A stretch of 64,000 bases of DNA from Pyrrhosoma nymphula (Eukaryota > Arthropoda > Insecta > Odonata > Coenagrionidae). The translations under genes were made by a program, and so were the position numbers. Under the pieces are notes generated by a model. That model ran no database searches and was not told the DNA's origin. It worked only from the letters and a program-made list of their open reading frames with translations. The DNA is taken from positions 87,947,838 to 88,011,837 of the forward strand of contig OY754339.1 of NCBI GenBank assembly GCA_963573305.1, given 5' to 3'. Shown in pieces: positions 1-13,900 of the stretch (position 1 is its first letter; every line of letters starts with the position of its first letter).

Positions 1-3000
1 AATTTATGTTAAGTAGGATTAAGTAGCAAAGCAATGAAAATTAGAATTTGATTAGGTTTCCCTTTATCAATTTCATTAGAATTAGCATCGTGAATTAACG
101 CATTGAAAGATCACTATTAAATTACCACACAACTAGGCCATTTTGAATTTCAAGCCACTGCCGACCGTTCCGAAATTACATGCTCCTGCAACAGTGGCAG
201 TAAAGCTTCCCGTTCCGTTATACGGAAGCACAGGCAGTACTGGCAGTGAATTTTGGAACGCCTGTTTCTGTCTTCAATCAGATCTCTCGCAGACTGTTTC
301 CATGTACATGTGGAATATTCCAAAAGCCACTTTGCTAGTTTAAATGCCATTTTTCCCCGCCTTTCACATTGAACTCGAAAATACGCCGACTGCCCAACCG
401 TCCGCACCATCACTTCTGTGGGAACCAGGACGCAGTCACTAAATGCACTTTAAAGCTTTTTGCCACCACTTGCACGTCGAGATGTGCGTTTAAGAGGTTA
501 GTTAGCGACTCGAAACGCCGAACACCACTCAAAAAAGAGTTCACCGAGCACACGCCGATCTTCAAAAAAGGATATTGGAGAACGGATACACTCTCCACAG
601 ATCCAGCCGACTAATGAGTTACCCTGTCCCCTTTTGAAGTCCCCTATCCGTGTCGAGAACGCCTTTCGATGGAGGTTCTATCGGGTTACGGGCTGCTCTA
701 CCCTTCCTCTAATTGTTCCCGGAGCATTGTATCCATCTCTTAAAAGGGGCACCAGAAAAAAATCACGCCGACGAAAAAAGTCACTCGGAAAAAGATTCTT
801 TTAATCACTTTGAAAAAGAATTATATTCCATTCAATCGCTCCCAAAGAAATAAAGCAATATCCGCATGATATGTGAGCGCCCATCGAAGCGGAAGGGCAA
901 ATGGTCGATAAAAAGAAAACAAAAGAGTTAAAAAGAGTAGCGGACGCGAAATGGCCACCTGAGCATTCGCACTGCTTGCTGTGGGGATTGGAGGAATACC
1001 CAGTGTTGCCAAGCTAGCGACTTATTCGAAGTCTTTCACAGCAATGAAATATAATAAGTTTTAGCAACTATTGTCAAATCTTTCTACTTTCCAGAAAAAA
1101 ACGTTTGACGACAAAAATAGGGAATTAAACCTTTGTTTCGTTTAAGAAGTAATTGTAAAATGATATGGCTACTTTTAATGTAATACTAATTTTTTGTTAC
1201 ACCATTACACAACAAAGGGACCTACCATTCCTGTCTGAAATTGTGGCACAGTGAGAGGAAGCTGGAGGAATAATTCGCTTTTTTTCTGAAAGCATTTGAG
1301 CCTATTTTTTTAAACCATTTTAACGTTATCGTAAACATACTTCCTGGAAAAGTGCTTTTTTATTGGCTGGTGGAAAAAGGAACAACAGGGCACTGAAAGA
1401 AAATAGTTCAAAAATCAATTGCATGCTAATATCAATGGCTTGCCTTTCAAAAATCGTGAAAGAAAACCAACGCTTCTCTTAAGGCGAGTTTAAGTAAAAA
1501 TCAATTTGTATGTAATGAAAATTATCAATTTATGTCCAAGATAAAATTAATTTATGTGTTTGTAGTCACACATTTAATTTAGAAGAAACTAAAATTATAG
1601 ATTCAGAATAAAATCTACCAAAAATGACATTCAATGAAATGTTCCATATTTCCAAAAACAAAATAAGTTGTAATAAATGGACAGACATCTCCAACCTAAG
1701 TAAAATATACTATAATTTAATAAATGAAAAATAAATGTTAAACAAAGAAATAAACCAAGTAACGAAATTACAAATGCAAATAAAATATCAACAAACTTAA
1801 ATGTTAATGTAATCTTGATGATGTCTATATAATTTTCTTTTTAATGACTATTAATTATATGTTTTAAACCATACTGTTTTCAAAAAAGAATTCTAGATAA
1901 AAACATTTTTTCTTTGTGCAACATTATTCATTATAGCCCTGTGGATGGTTGAATAATATATCCGAAAACGTTGGTAGAAGTTTAAATTTTTTAATTGACT
2001 TAAACTCCTGATATTAACATCATAAAATGTAATGAGGTCGAGAATACACATCATGTGATTTATGTGTATTGTACCTACATGTAGTGCATTCCCACCTGGC
2101 GACAAAACTAGTGACTCTTATCAGTTTCATCAAGCAGGAAACTTGCAACTTTTTGATTAAAATTAGCGACTGAACCTATAAGTTGGCAACACTGGCCGGA
2201 TACCTCTCTGGTCGTATAGGGGGAAGTAGGGTGGGGTGGGGGAATAGAGGGGGGGAACTGAAAGCGTGGAAGGAGGGGTTGGGGAACGGGGAAATGAACA
2301 GCACTCGACTTGGGTCCAGCGCTTGGTCGAGTGTCGTTTTTCCCCGGAACCTCATTGATGCTGCGGTAATCGCTCGGCAGTTCTGCAAGGACAAAGAGAG
2401 TTATATGCTGTAGGGCAGTCCCTTCCTTCCTAGCGATCGGACACAAAAAGGGCACGAACCGAGAGAAACAGTCTAAAGCGAACGACTGGGAAAGAAAAAA
2501 AATGTCTGAAGAGTGGAATCGGAGAGTGACTTTCTGATGAGTATAGAGGGAGTTGCGACAATGGATAGCCGTTGAGTGGGGAACGAGGAACAGAAGAGAC
2601 TTTGGTCCAGATTAGCAGGGGTGGGGATGTGGCTTCCATTTCGCGCTTGTCGTGGGAAAGAGTTGCGAAGCGATCTCATCACTTCTACACTCCTTTGGAA
2701 AGCTAACAGTGGAGTCTTTATCAAAGTCGAATTAATAGTCTATCGGAAAATTTATTCCAGTAGATTTGAGAGTAAACTTGTTTTTTCGGTCCAAAATATC
2801 ATGAGTAATAACGGAAATAAATTTGACGCAAAATTTTAATCGAGCACTGCAATAAGAAATAAAAGTTTTGATTTACTGACAATTTTTGTAAAGAAATAAA
2901 TATAACTTCTTTATTTCTCATCGTAATGTAATATTCTACTGGCAACTTTTTTAGAATATAGGGTAATAGAATAGAATTAGAATTTAGTTTTAATAAACTT

Positions 3001-3317
3001 TTAAAAAAATAAATCTTCTAAAGCATGAGGAATGTCTTCTTTGCGAGAAAATGAGTCCTTGCATGAAAAACGACAAAGGTTAGCCTTGGATGCTCAAAGA
3101 CATGCCTACCAGCAATCTCATGATAATCTCCCCGTGGTGTTTCTCGGATTACGCTAAGAGCCGTACAAATTTCATCCTAACCAAACCTACTGACGGGTAA
3201 CCAGCTAAAAATCTGGTTCAAATGTTGAGCCATTTGTTTCGAAAATTCAACTGTTTTAAGATCGCGGAAATTATAATTGCGTCTGATTGCGTCACTACCT
3301 GCTTCTTATCCATAATT
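1..3317. other. AT-rich intergenic DNA, no gene recognised
   Basis: Only short, unconserved reading frames are seen. A GC-richer patch at about 2170-2700 has overlapping frames on both strands with low-complexity Pro/Arg/Ser content, which looks like non-coding DNA or a gene-edge region. No splice-bounded exon, transposase or reverse-transcriptase motif could be supported. Confidence 0.5.
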
Positions 3318-3550
3318 GGCCTGCCGGCCTCGGTGGCGGCGGGGTAACGTCCTCGCCTGTTAACCCAAAGGTCGCAGGTTCGAATCCCGCCTGGGGAGGA
3401 TTTTTCACTTCCTGGGGAGGATTTTTCACTTCCCAGGGCATGGTTGTGTGTGTTCGTCCATTGTTAATATTGTTAATACCCCGATGTAAAGGCCAATGAG
3501 TGCTGTTTTCGGTGTTTATTGAAAATAAAGAAATAAAAATAAATAAATAA
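3318..3550 (+). mobile_element. tRNA-derived SINE with A-rich tail
   Basis: The head resembles a tRNA gene. A pol III B-box (GGTTCGAATCC) lies at about 3377-3387, preceded by an A-box-like GC-rich stretch about 50 bases upstream. The acceptor stem does not pair, so it is not a working tRNA gene. The body is followed by an A-rich AATAAA/AAATAAAT tail ending near 3550. A 21-bp unit is duplicated in tandem at 3390-3410 and 3411-3431. No clear target-site duplication was found. SINEs depend on LINE enzymes for movement. Confidence 0.7.
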
Positions 3551-6500
3551 GAACGGATATTCTGCGCAATGGACGTCATCGGTGCATGAAAATTGGCATG
3601 TGCACTAAGACTGATCACCATGGATTTTTAATTTTGTAACCAATGATTATGATTTAGGAAACAAAGAATATAGCCACCCTTTATGCCAAAGGCATAGTCC
3701 GGGTATTGAAGGATTCATAGGACAAATAAATATCGCTGCTATTGAAAATGCTCCTTTTGACGTTGTCAACCGCTGGATTATACTGTACTCTCCTATCCTG
3801 ATTAAGATACTCAACGCACATATCAACGTTGAATGGCGGAACTCAATTAAGTCATTGAATGCAAATATATGTATGTACACAAGGGAAGTACTCTAGCTGT
3901 TATTCACTCAGTAGACGGCTCAAGAGAACTTGAGGGACTAGGTCACCATCTATCAACCTAGGTGCTTTTTATTAAGTAGTAATGAGTCTTCGTGGCCCAT
4001 TATTGGGTTTTCCCGTGTATTAAAGAGGACAAACAATCACTCAACTCTCCGTGCACGAAATGGAAAACGAACGAATTACAACGATCACGACAAACAAGAT
4101 AGGATACGAACACATCAAATGATCGTGCTGACAGTATTCTTCAGGTTTTGTGGTTTTCTTATAAAATAAGTTCAATGTTTTTCACATCCCTTTAAGTTCA
4201 ACGGGTACCTTCAGCTAGTAGTATATAAAAGAAGAGGTCCTGACTGACTGATTCATCAACGCACAGCCCAAACTGCTGGTGATAGAACTGCGAATTTTTG
4301 AGGATACATCCGTACCGTGGAGTATGGGCCACTTGAAAAGGATTTTTGAAATAAACAATTTTTGGGGTTGTTTTTACCCCATTAATGTTAACTTTTACTC
4401 CAATAGAAAAGCATTGACTTCGGTGTGTGTGTTTCTTTATTTGTTTTTTTAAATTACTTGCACTCGAGATATTGAATGGAAATTTATATCATAGAACGCA
4501 TATATGAGTGCAGTATTTAATTCTTTCATTCATTTTTCTTATACGCTTCGTTTTTGCCTAAGTAGGTATTGCGTTTTTAGCTCTAAACTCATTAATTTTT
4601 CTTCCTTTTCAATCATAGAAATTCCTTGACAACCAGGCGTGAATATCCATTTAATAGCGATATCATGAATGGCCAATCACGCCTACAGCATTTAAAGGCC
4701 AGGTTCAGTGACTAATTTGATAGTGTTTACCCCAACCTCACTATTTGCGTTTAATTGCTTTTACGTCGTATCAGCATTTAGCACGTCACATTAATTCTTA
4801 GTCACATACAACGGCTTTCATGTTTTCTCGCGCTGAATTTTAACGGACCACCTCATCCTGCCCTTATCAGCATGATTTATGGCCGCAGTATGAAATCACA
4901 TTACAAAGTAGTATACTTGGTATTTTTCTGCTTCTGGAATTGATATAGAATATGTTTACCATCAAAAATATTCTGAGAATTTTAACTTAAAATTATGATG
5001 CGTGGGAACATTTATTTTTCAAAGAAAAACGAACGATAAGGGATCGAACTAGAGATCATGAGTTACATGAAAAGTGGTCAGTTATCTGTGCATAGAAGAC
5101 ATTTTATAATCCTTTAAGTTTGATAATTGTACTAAATTCGTTTTTGAGTTTTACACTGGCGTGCATACTTTGTACATTATTTATAAGATTATCATTATAT
5201 ATATATATATGCGAAATTCAATGATCATTCACTCCGAAGTTCCAACATGCGGTTAGTCGTAATAGTTACAATCGTCGATTTCAGAAAGTCTTCACGCAAC
5301 AAAAATATAGCTCGTCAAAGTAAAAGCCAGAATTAAAAGTTTTTCATAGTTAACAAAGAAAAGGTCTCGTCCGATTGCTTGCAATTAAGAATGTTGGCTG
5401 TTGGCTTTAGACGTGCGTACATTTGAGGAACTCCAGCATTCCGTGTTTCACAGAGCTTTCGGTTAATACAAAAGTAAGCCATTGAGAAATTAAAGTAATT
5501 TTCCTTCATGGGTTCGATGGTAGTTGCGTTATGAACTCGCGAGTGAATTCTTAACGAATAGAAATTAAATTTTGGTTGACTTTGATGAATGGCAGGTGGT
5601 ATAAACATGAAATTTTTCGAAATCGTTTTCCTGTCCCTGTATGAGTTCCAAAAATAATTAATAGTTACGCAACGTTTTTTTTATTCTGCACCAAGCGAAT
5701 ACTTTATTCAGGAAATCAGTGAGAGCGCTCAATAGTTAATGTGAAAAAGGGTTGAAATTTTGTATTAGTTTTGTTCATAATTTGAGCAATTTACAAGCAT
5801 CATCAAGTAAATTATCCTCGGTAAAATTTTCTTAATTTTTGCTAAAGGTGTGGCTATCCAGGTAATGTCTTTCAAAGACGGGGTAGATATATAAAAGATG
5901 ATTATGGAACTCGCTCTTAATACTTAGGTGACACAAAAATGCCTCATTGCGTGTATTTTCGTAGTTTCATCTTTACATGTGCGTATTAACTACACTTGTG
6001 AGCTGTTGAGAGCTAAATTGTTGTAAGACAAAATTGATAGTTTTGAGAAATGAGGCTTAAAATAAAAAAATGCCAAATTTAACCCAGTTTTTGCTTTATA
6101 GAGAAAAAAGGTAAAAAAAAGTCTAGTATAGGGTGAGCTCTACTCTCACCTATTAAAACCAACCTTCGGGTTGAAACACTGAGTGAGTAAGTGAAAAGAA
6201 ACTTAAGCTAGCATCACATTCTTCATGCAAAAAACATAAATCAGGTATAGGAATACTTCAGCGTTCCTAAATAAAATGTGGCACAAAATTGACTAACATC
6301 GCTTTTGCCCTCAACCAATCAATAAATGCAGAAATATTTATTGTTGAGTGCCCAAATACTTACCAAGGCTATTCCTTATGCAATTACTAAAATATAGTCA
6401 TAGCATTATACTTCCCTTGGTCTAAGAAATATCATGAGATATATATTTTATAACCATGGTAGATTGGGGAAATACCCTCAAATTATACGATTTAAACCCG

Positions 6501-7917
6501 TCTTGCTAAGTCTTGGGTGCGCCATCTACCTTTTAGTATAACTATGAGGTCGAAAGTCGTTCTCATATAGCTTATGACGTCATCAAAAGCGTCAACAAGG
6601 CATTTTTTGCCGATCACATGTTATGTGTACGATTCCGCTTTCCCAGCTACCAGGCCCTGTGTTAATTTCGCTTGTTTGATTGCAAATGAAAGTGGTTAAA
6701 AAGAGGATTTATATATTTTTATTTGCAGGTATGTTTGAAACGGTTCCCTCTCTATGCTAGTGATAACTTTTACACTCGTATGGTGCTATTAGGTGTCGAA
6801 ATTTTCCGTTAAGGCAAAGTAATCAATGCTCTGCATTTCTCAAAACGTGTTATTATAATACTTCGTTTGCGTAGTGTGTACACTACTACCTCAAAAAATG
6901 AATGTAGAGCTCCTAATCGGAGAAATTTTTACAAGTCCTTCCATCAGAAATTCTTAGCTTATGAAAGTTTTAATGAATAAAAAGAAATAAAACATTCATT
7001 ATTTTCCAAAAGATTTTCATGCAAGAAGTCAATTTGATGGTTAAGAGCGAATAAGACAGAGCCTAGGTCACCACAAGCGCAAGACGCGTTGTTTAATCGA
7101 CCTTTAGGGGTCCAATGGGAGGATCACATTCAAAATACATAAACGTAAACCTATAAACACTCGTAAGATTAATTTTCGAGACGAAAGAGTCAGATAAATT
7201 ATTGCTATGGCTAGTGACAGATTCTCACGCAGCTCCGTCTGCCGGGTCATATATCCTGAATCAATGTATTCTATCCACCAGTGAACCCGGTGTGAGGTGA
7301 GATACATATCCACTAATCAATATTAAACTCTCCATTAGATCACGATTTGAGCGAATGGAAGATAAACGTCGTGCGTGTATTAGCGTTAACACTTTTTGAA
7401 TTGCCGCGTAACTCGCTCGCATACCACGTGACCCATGTTGGTGCCGTTTTCCCGGTTTTCCCCGTCTCACGAAGAATTGGGTGCTCCATATACCTTTTAT
7501 ATATCTATGCTTCTGAGACAAGGAGGTTGGAGTACACAACTTCCTTGTCGTCCTTGTCTGAGATATATTTCAAGCTCCATGTTCTGACAATTCTCCATTC
7601 CACGTTCCTTTCTGTATTAATGGTATATATCGAGCGGAGGAATCGATCTTTTTCGTCGTGAACCGTTCCAGTTGGTTCAAATTCGTTACGTTCCTTCGTT
7701 CAAATCTCAACATCAGACGGTGGTATCATGGGTTCTTTTTCGTGATTTAATTGTATGCACAATTAAAAAATCGACTGTAATGAAGAATTTCTCTAACCGT
7801 TACTTCGTCTTTGGTGTTTCTTGACCTTAAAGTCTCTGTGTTAGTGATTTTGGGCTCCTGTTCATTCATTATTAATCTCAGTTATATGAGGGTACCTAAT
7901 GAGGATTAGTAGTCAAC
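3551..7917. other. Intergenic DNA upstream of OTUD6B
   Basis: No coding exon is supported here. The short reading frames lack splice sites and family motifs. A repeat-like stretch with GACTGACTGA sits near 4241, and a short TA microsatellite near 5199. Related, diverged stretches occur at about 6499-6545 and 7464-7506 (both contain a CCCGTCT...TTGGGTGC...ACCTTTTA pattern). The OTUD6B transcription start should lie in the last few hundred bases, but no core promoter element was clear enough to call. Confidence 0.4.
4221..4340 (+). repeat. Possible dispersed repeat with GACTGACTGA motif
   Basis: A TATATAAAA stretch is followed by CTGACTGACTGATTCATCAA and a GC-richer segment. I have a general impression of similar GACTGACTGA...CATCAACGCACAGCC blocks as dispersed sequences in arthropod DNA. 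Only one copy is in this window, so repeat status is inference. Confidence 0.25.
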
Positions 7918-7999
7918 ATGTCAGGCATTCTTGAAAATGGTGAAGCAGCGGAAGAGGAGCTCTTTAAAAAACATAAGAAAGAAAGAAAGGAACTTCAAG
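7918..7999 (+). CDS. OTUD6B: OTUD6B coding exon 1
   Basis: Starts at ATG 7918 and encodes 27 residues (MSGILENG...KKERKELQ) plus one base of the next codon. It ends CAAG with donor GTAACG. The acidic-then-basic N-terminus matches the start of OTUD6B. The 5' UTR and promoter are not resolved. Confidence 0.9.
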
Positions 8000-10900
8000 G
8001 TAACGTAAGGACTCATGTGTAACATTAATTTCAAGTAAAAATTCGCTTATCCGAGGAATCCCGGTGCTATCGAGTCATGCTATAACTTCTTTGGTTTTGC
8101 CTGTTGCAGGGAAAATACTAGCGCTAAAAAAGTCTTCCAACAAGTATGATAAGAAGAGGAAGAAAGAAGTGCTAGAGGAAATTGCTAGACTTGAGTCCGA
8201 GCTCGAATTGAAACAAGAGGAAGAATTGAGTAAATTAAAAGCAACAACCACAGAAGTGTGTTCACTATCTTCTGTGTATTTATGTTAATTTAAAGCGAAA
8301 AATTTAGCCCTAATTAATAGTTGGGTCAAATTGCATATATTTCTGGAACTATTAAGTAACTGCAGCATTCGGGTGGATAGTTGTCATTCTGAATTTTCTT
8401 TCGTTTCCTTTCAGGTAACTGATCTCTCCACTGCAATTGACAATGTTGAATTAAATGTACCTGATGTAGACACGGTTTCAGATGCTGTTGATAATGCGGA
8501 AGATGACACAACTTTGGGGAATAACCATCAACGGGTGTCAAAAGCTCAGAGACGCCGTGATAAACGATCTTCTCAGCAAAAAGAGCGTAGTGAGCGGATT
8601 GCGTTTGAGGTAGCCGAGGCCGCAATTAATGGACCACGAGCGATAGAAGGACGCGCCATTGGGAAACTTCTTAGCAGCCGGAATCTTGAGCTTCATCAAA
8701 TACCATCGGATGGCAACTGGTAGGTCATCAGTGCGTAGATTTCTACTGCTCTCAATTCTCTTTTCAGCTAACTGCTTCATTCCATCCTATTTTCTTATTC
8801 TAGCATCTTCAGTGACAAGGGTTACCATATTCAGATGCCCCAAAACCGAGACATAACTACTTAGTTTTGAAAAGACTGAAACCTTTGCAAAAAAAACCGT
8901 TTTGGGCCGTTGTTAGTAAAAGTTAAGATAATGATGCACAGTAATTTTATTCTTTGATTGCAATTGCACTCGTAAAAATTTTACTAGCAGCTGCAGCTGC
9001 TTAGAACATATCACTGAATAATGTATTCGAATCTCGTTACTGTTGGGGGGCTGAACCCCTCTTGATAATAATAATTCACCACGTTATTCCCCTAGGCCCC
9101 AGGAAAGGTTAAAAAATAACGTTTCTCAGTTCAACTTCTATCATGGGTTCCTCTCTTCAACCTGGAGAAACACTCCTAGTCAGTCTTGAGAGTCTTCATG
9201 GACAGGTGATACTATTTTACACTATGTCATCGATTTACATTTTTCTCACCAAACATTTGTTGTTGTGTGCTCTTCCAAGCAGTGGACAGTGGGCATAAAT
9301 GAGGCATTCTGGGATGTTTCTGTGTTAGTTGGGACAACTTTGCCAAGTAACGGGACATAACAAAAAAACCTTAACTGTGATATAACGTTAGCCTACTTAC
9401 AACTTGCTTCATATATTCAATCCATGGTCTTCCTAACTATTCCTCGGATTGCATCAAATAAGTTTGCCACCTCTACCTCGCAGAGATTTCTTAGTGCACC
9501 TTTTCTATCCAGCCTTTTGTAGAACTTCCTCATTGGTTTTTCTCTCAACCCAGTTATTTTTCTTCATTCTTTGTGGCAGAAAAATTCCATTGCGTTTAAT
9601 CTTTATTCTTGTGTTGTCCACTTTTTTATAACACTGCTAGTTCAAACTATGACTTGTTTGAATTTTCCAAGATTCTTAAATTCCATCACTCAATATTACA
9701 CAGAATACATTTTCAAACCTTCTCCTATGTGGCGTCTATTTTCACTGCCTCCTAGACGATGCTACCAAACAACAAGATATTAGAATGCTACATCTTCCTT
9801 TTACAATTTTATGAATTAAAATTGTTCATATTCTCAATACATCCATTCACTACAATGCAATGAAACTTAAGCATTTCTGCCAGACATCCTTGGATAGTTA
9901 CAACATCGGTCTCTGTTCAGTTAACATAGTCTTTCAAATACTGTGGCTTCTTGATAGTTCTGGATGGTCTATAATGTTCTTATGACATGGCACCAAAGAA
10001 TTACCAGCACTTCCAACAGTCCCAGTCTTCTCAAAGGAAGACATAAAATTAACAGTATTTCATCTCTTTAGTATATTTTTTTCATCTCTTATTATATAAA
10101 AATGAGGAAAAACACAATTTTACTACTGTTGCGGGTTTCCACATATTGTCTTCCAAATACGCGATGTTTTCTTCTTCCTTGAAATTGCAATTTCTAAATT
10201 TTGCATTTAAATCATGGTATTTTTTATTGTACTGGCTTCTGTTCATCTTAGTTTGGGTGAAGTCTGATAAAAAGTGGAGGTCGCTGGGAGAAATGATAAC
10301 ACGTCCGTTCACTTGGCGAGCAGAAGAAAGACTGACAGATTTATTCATTCAATCATACCATGCATCGATATACAAAAAAAAGAATCACGATTCCAAAACA
10401 AAACAAATGAAATTACACTGCGGAATTAAATGTGATAAACTTCAACACACCCCCTTTAATTCCGTAGTCATTGGATCCCCAACAATTCAATCAAAAACTC
10501 AAAACGTGGACCAACAAGTGGCTTGGTAAAAATGTCTGCAATCATGTTCTCACCTGGAACATGCTCAATTAGCACCCTTTTTCTTTCCACCAAGTCTCTC
10601 ACAACATGGTAACTTAAATCTATTTGTTTCGTCCTCCTTTTGTAGGCAGCATTCTTAGACAAAAACACAGCCAAATTATTATCACAAAACAAAGTCACAA
10701 TGAAATCCTTTTTAACAAGTTCTTTTAATAAGTTTTGCAAATATATTGCCTCATTGGAGGCCTGGCTGAGAGCGATGTATTCAGCTTCAGTTGTTGACTG
10801 CACTACCACAGACTGCTTCTTGCACTGCCAAGAAATAGGTCCACCAGAAAATGCAAAAAAGTATCCTGAGTAGGATTTCCTATCCACAGTGTCACCTCCC

Positions 10901-13900
10901 CAATCAGCATCACTGTAACCACAAAGTTCATTGTTACCCTTTTTAAATATTAAACACAATTCTTTGGTTCCTTTCAGATATCGAAGTAGTCTTTTAGCAC
11001 AATTCCAATGTTGATGTCCATAATAAGCATTAAACTGACTTAGGTAATTCACTGCTTGTACAATATCTGGCCTAGTCCATACACTTAAGTGCATTAAAGA
11101 ACCTATTAGAGATTGATAGGGTACATCAGGTTTAGTACCTGTATTTCTTACCAGACATATGCCCTTTTCCATTGGTGTTCTAACAGGATTACAATCTGTC
11201 ATGTTAAACCTTGCAAGGACCTTATTCAAATAGGACCTTTGAGAAAGCTTGACTTTCCCATCTTTACAATACTCTACTTCAATACCTAGAAAATTGGAAT
11301 GTTTTCCTAAATCTCTACAATCAAAATTATTTTGAAATGTCGATTTCACAGTTTTCACTTCATCCTGATCATTAGAGACAATAAATACATCATCTACATG
11401 CACAGCAATAATAGTTATAACATGGTGAGCCTTATACTTAACATAAACACAGGGGTCACCCTTTGATCTGACATAATTCAAAGACATAAATATCTCATGT
11501 AACTTGGCATTCCAACATCTAGATGATTGTTTCAATCCATAGATAGCCTTTTCTAATAAACATACCTTTTCTTGATTGTCAAGATCAATATAACCCTCAG
11601 GCTGTTCCATATACACTTTTTCTTCCAATTCACCATTTAGAAATGCCGTACAAACATCAATATGGTTTATAAATAAACTCATATTTACAGCCAAAGACAG
11701 AATTAACCTCAAGCTTTCAGCTCTAACAACAGGAGAGAATGTATCAATATAATCTAGGCCCTGCGACTGGGTGTAGCCTTTTGCCACCAAACGAACCTTA
11801 TATCTATCAATTGTACCATCAGGACCAGTCTTTAATTTGAATACCCACCTATTTTTTACAACATTTACATTTGCAGGTCTAGGAACTAAAGTAAACACCT
11901 TATTTTTTCTTAAAGATAACATTTCCTCATCCATTGCATTTTTCCACTGGGCTTTATCCCCTCTAGCTAGAGCTTGTTTTCGCGTTTCAGGTTCGTCATT
12001 TAAGCTCTCAAGCTCAGCTTTGTACAACACAAAGTCTGGATAATCACGGGGTTTTCTGACTCTTTCAGGGTATTTTCGTTCTCCTAATTCTACAGAATTT
12101 ACAGAACTGTTATTAGAGGTCTGCGATTCCCCCAAATTGTCTTCTTCGGAGTCTCTCTGAATTTCTACATCTACCTCTTTAGGTTTTGCAGGAAAATGAA
12201 TCAATATCTAAGAGGTATCAGAAGACCCGACAACATTCTCATTACCAACTAGTACATTTTTCATTGGAAATCTATTTTCATGAAACAATACACTTCTTTC
12301 CAACACTATTTGATAAGGATTTTTGGGATCAATTAAACGATATCCCTTCTTCTCACTATCGTACCCCACAAATATACACTCTATACCTCTTTCACCAAGT
12401 TTCTTGCATTTTTCTTTTGGAACATGGGCATAAGCGCTGCATCCAAAAACTTTAAGATGGCCAACATTGACTCTCTTTCCCGTCCATGCTTCAAATGGAA
12501 CCTTTCCTTTTAATGCCACTGTAGGAGACAGATTTTTCAGATAAACTGCAGTATTGACTGCTTCCCCCCAGTACCTATTATCAAGACCAGCTTGTTTTAG
12601 CATAGCCCTACTTTTTTCTAAAATTGTTCGATTAGCCCTCTCCGCTACTCCATTTGCTCTGGTGTTCCAGGGACGGTTGACTGCCGTTGGATGCCCTCAT
12701 TTTTAAGAAACTCAGAAAACACTTTGGAAAAGTATTCCCCTCCATTATCTGACCTTAAAAATTTAATAGCTTTTCCTGTTTGCTTCTCCACCAGCTTTTT
12801 GTACAACTTAAATTTATCAAATACCTCACCTTTAGTTTTAAGCAAGGCTACAAATGTGAACCGTGTCTTATCGTCTATGAAGGTAGCAAAATATCTATGC
12901 CCCCCAAATGATGTTTGGTCTAGTGGGCCACAAACATCTGAGTGAATGAGGCCTAAAGTGTCTTTTGCTCTTTGAGCACTTCCCCTCGGAAATGGTGCCC
13001 TTATTTGTTTGGCTCTTATGCAGCTATCACACTCAATGTCTATGCACTCTGGATTCAGGACAAGACCATTTACTAGACCCCTTGACATGCGGATCATGTT
13101 ACTCCTACTTAAATGAGCTAGCCTTCGATGCCACAGGTTAAAATCACAATTATTTGTATTCTCTACTAATATGGCTACTGGCCTTACATCTAACTCTATT
13201 TTATAAGTGCCACCAGATTCAGGAACTTTAAGCAGGGGGACACCCTTTATATAAACATCATGCTTATTGTATACACTACAACCATCTTGGGAGAAAACAG
13301 GAATCAAGCCATTCTTAACCATTGCACTAACAGACAGTAAGTTAGTAGAAAGTTTGGGGACATGAACAACATTCTTTATGGCACCTAAGCCATTGATACC
13401 ATTAACAGAAACACTACCAATACTAGCTGTTTTCAGTGTTTCATTGCCAGCGCAACTCACAACTTTACTATCTATTTCACTATACCAATTAAACCAATTT
13501 TTATTGCCACACATATTTGATGAAGCACCAGAATCAATGTACCAGCAATTGTTGTTACTCACAGCACTCATAGCGGCTATAAGGCTCCAGGGTGTTGTGC
13601 CTGAGCTGCCTTCTCCACCACCATCATTACTGTATCCTCTCTTACCTTCCCCTTTAAACCAGCACTTGGCAGCTATGTGGCCCGGTTTCTTACAACGATA
13701 ACAGGTCACACCGTGCTGGCTGCCACGATGATACTGGTTATGGTGCCGTTTTGTCGTCTGCTGGGCTGCTCCTGGTGAAGTTGCCATTGCACTTCCGCAT
13801 GCTACTGCACCTCTTCCACTGGACTTTCCTCTGGATGTAGAACCGCGGTGGTGGTTCCTGCTGGTGCCGGCTAGGAGCGCCTGATTGGTTGCACCCCCTG

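Noticed and set aside
2108..2724. Several 70-115-codon frames on both strands in a GC-richer patch
   Set aside because: Low-complexity Pro/Ser/Arg content, mutually overlapping, no family motif.
3318..3400. Possible functional tRNA gene
   Set aside because: The B-box is good but acceptor and anticodon stems do not pair, and a SINE body with A-rich tail follows.
5040..5095. Minus-strand tRNA-like B-box (GTTCGATCCC)
   Set aside because: No A-box, no cloverleaf pairing and no second copy; a single B-box-like word is weak evidence.
7261..7661. Open frames of 92 and 104 codons upstream of OTUD6B
   Set aside because: Opposite strands overlap and there is no conserved motif or fitting splice site; more likely upstream non-coding DNA.
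8064..8414. Continuous frames running across the OTUD6B intron borders
   Set aside because: Parts outside 8110-8255 and 8415-8719 are intron; homology to OTUD6B stops exactly at the AG/GT borders.
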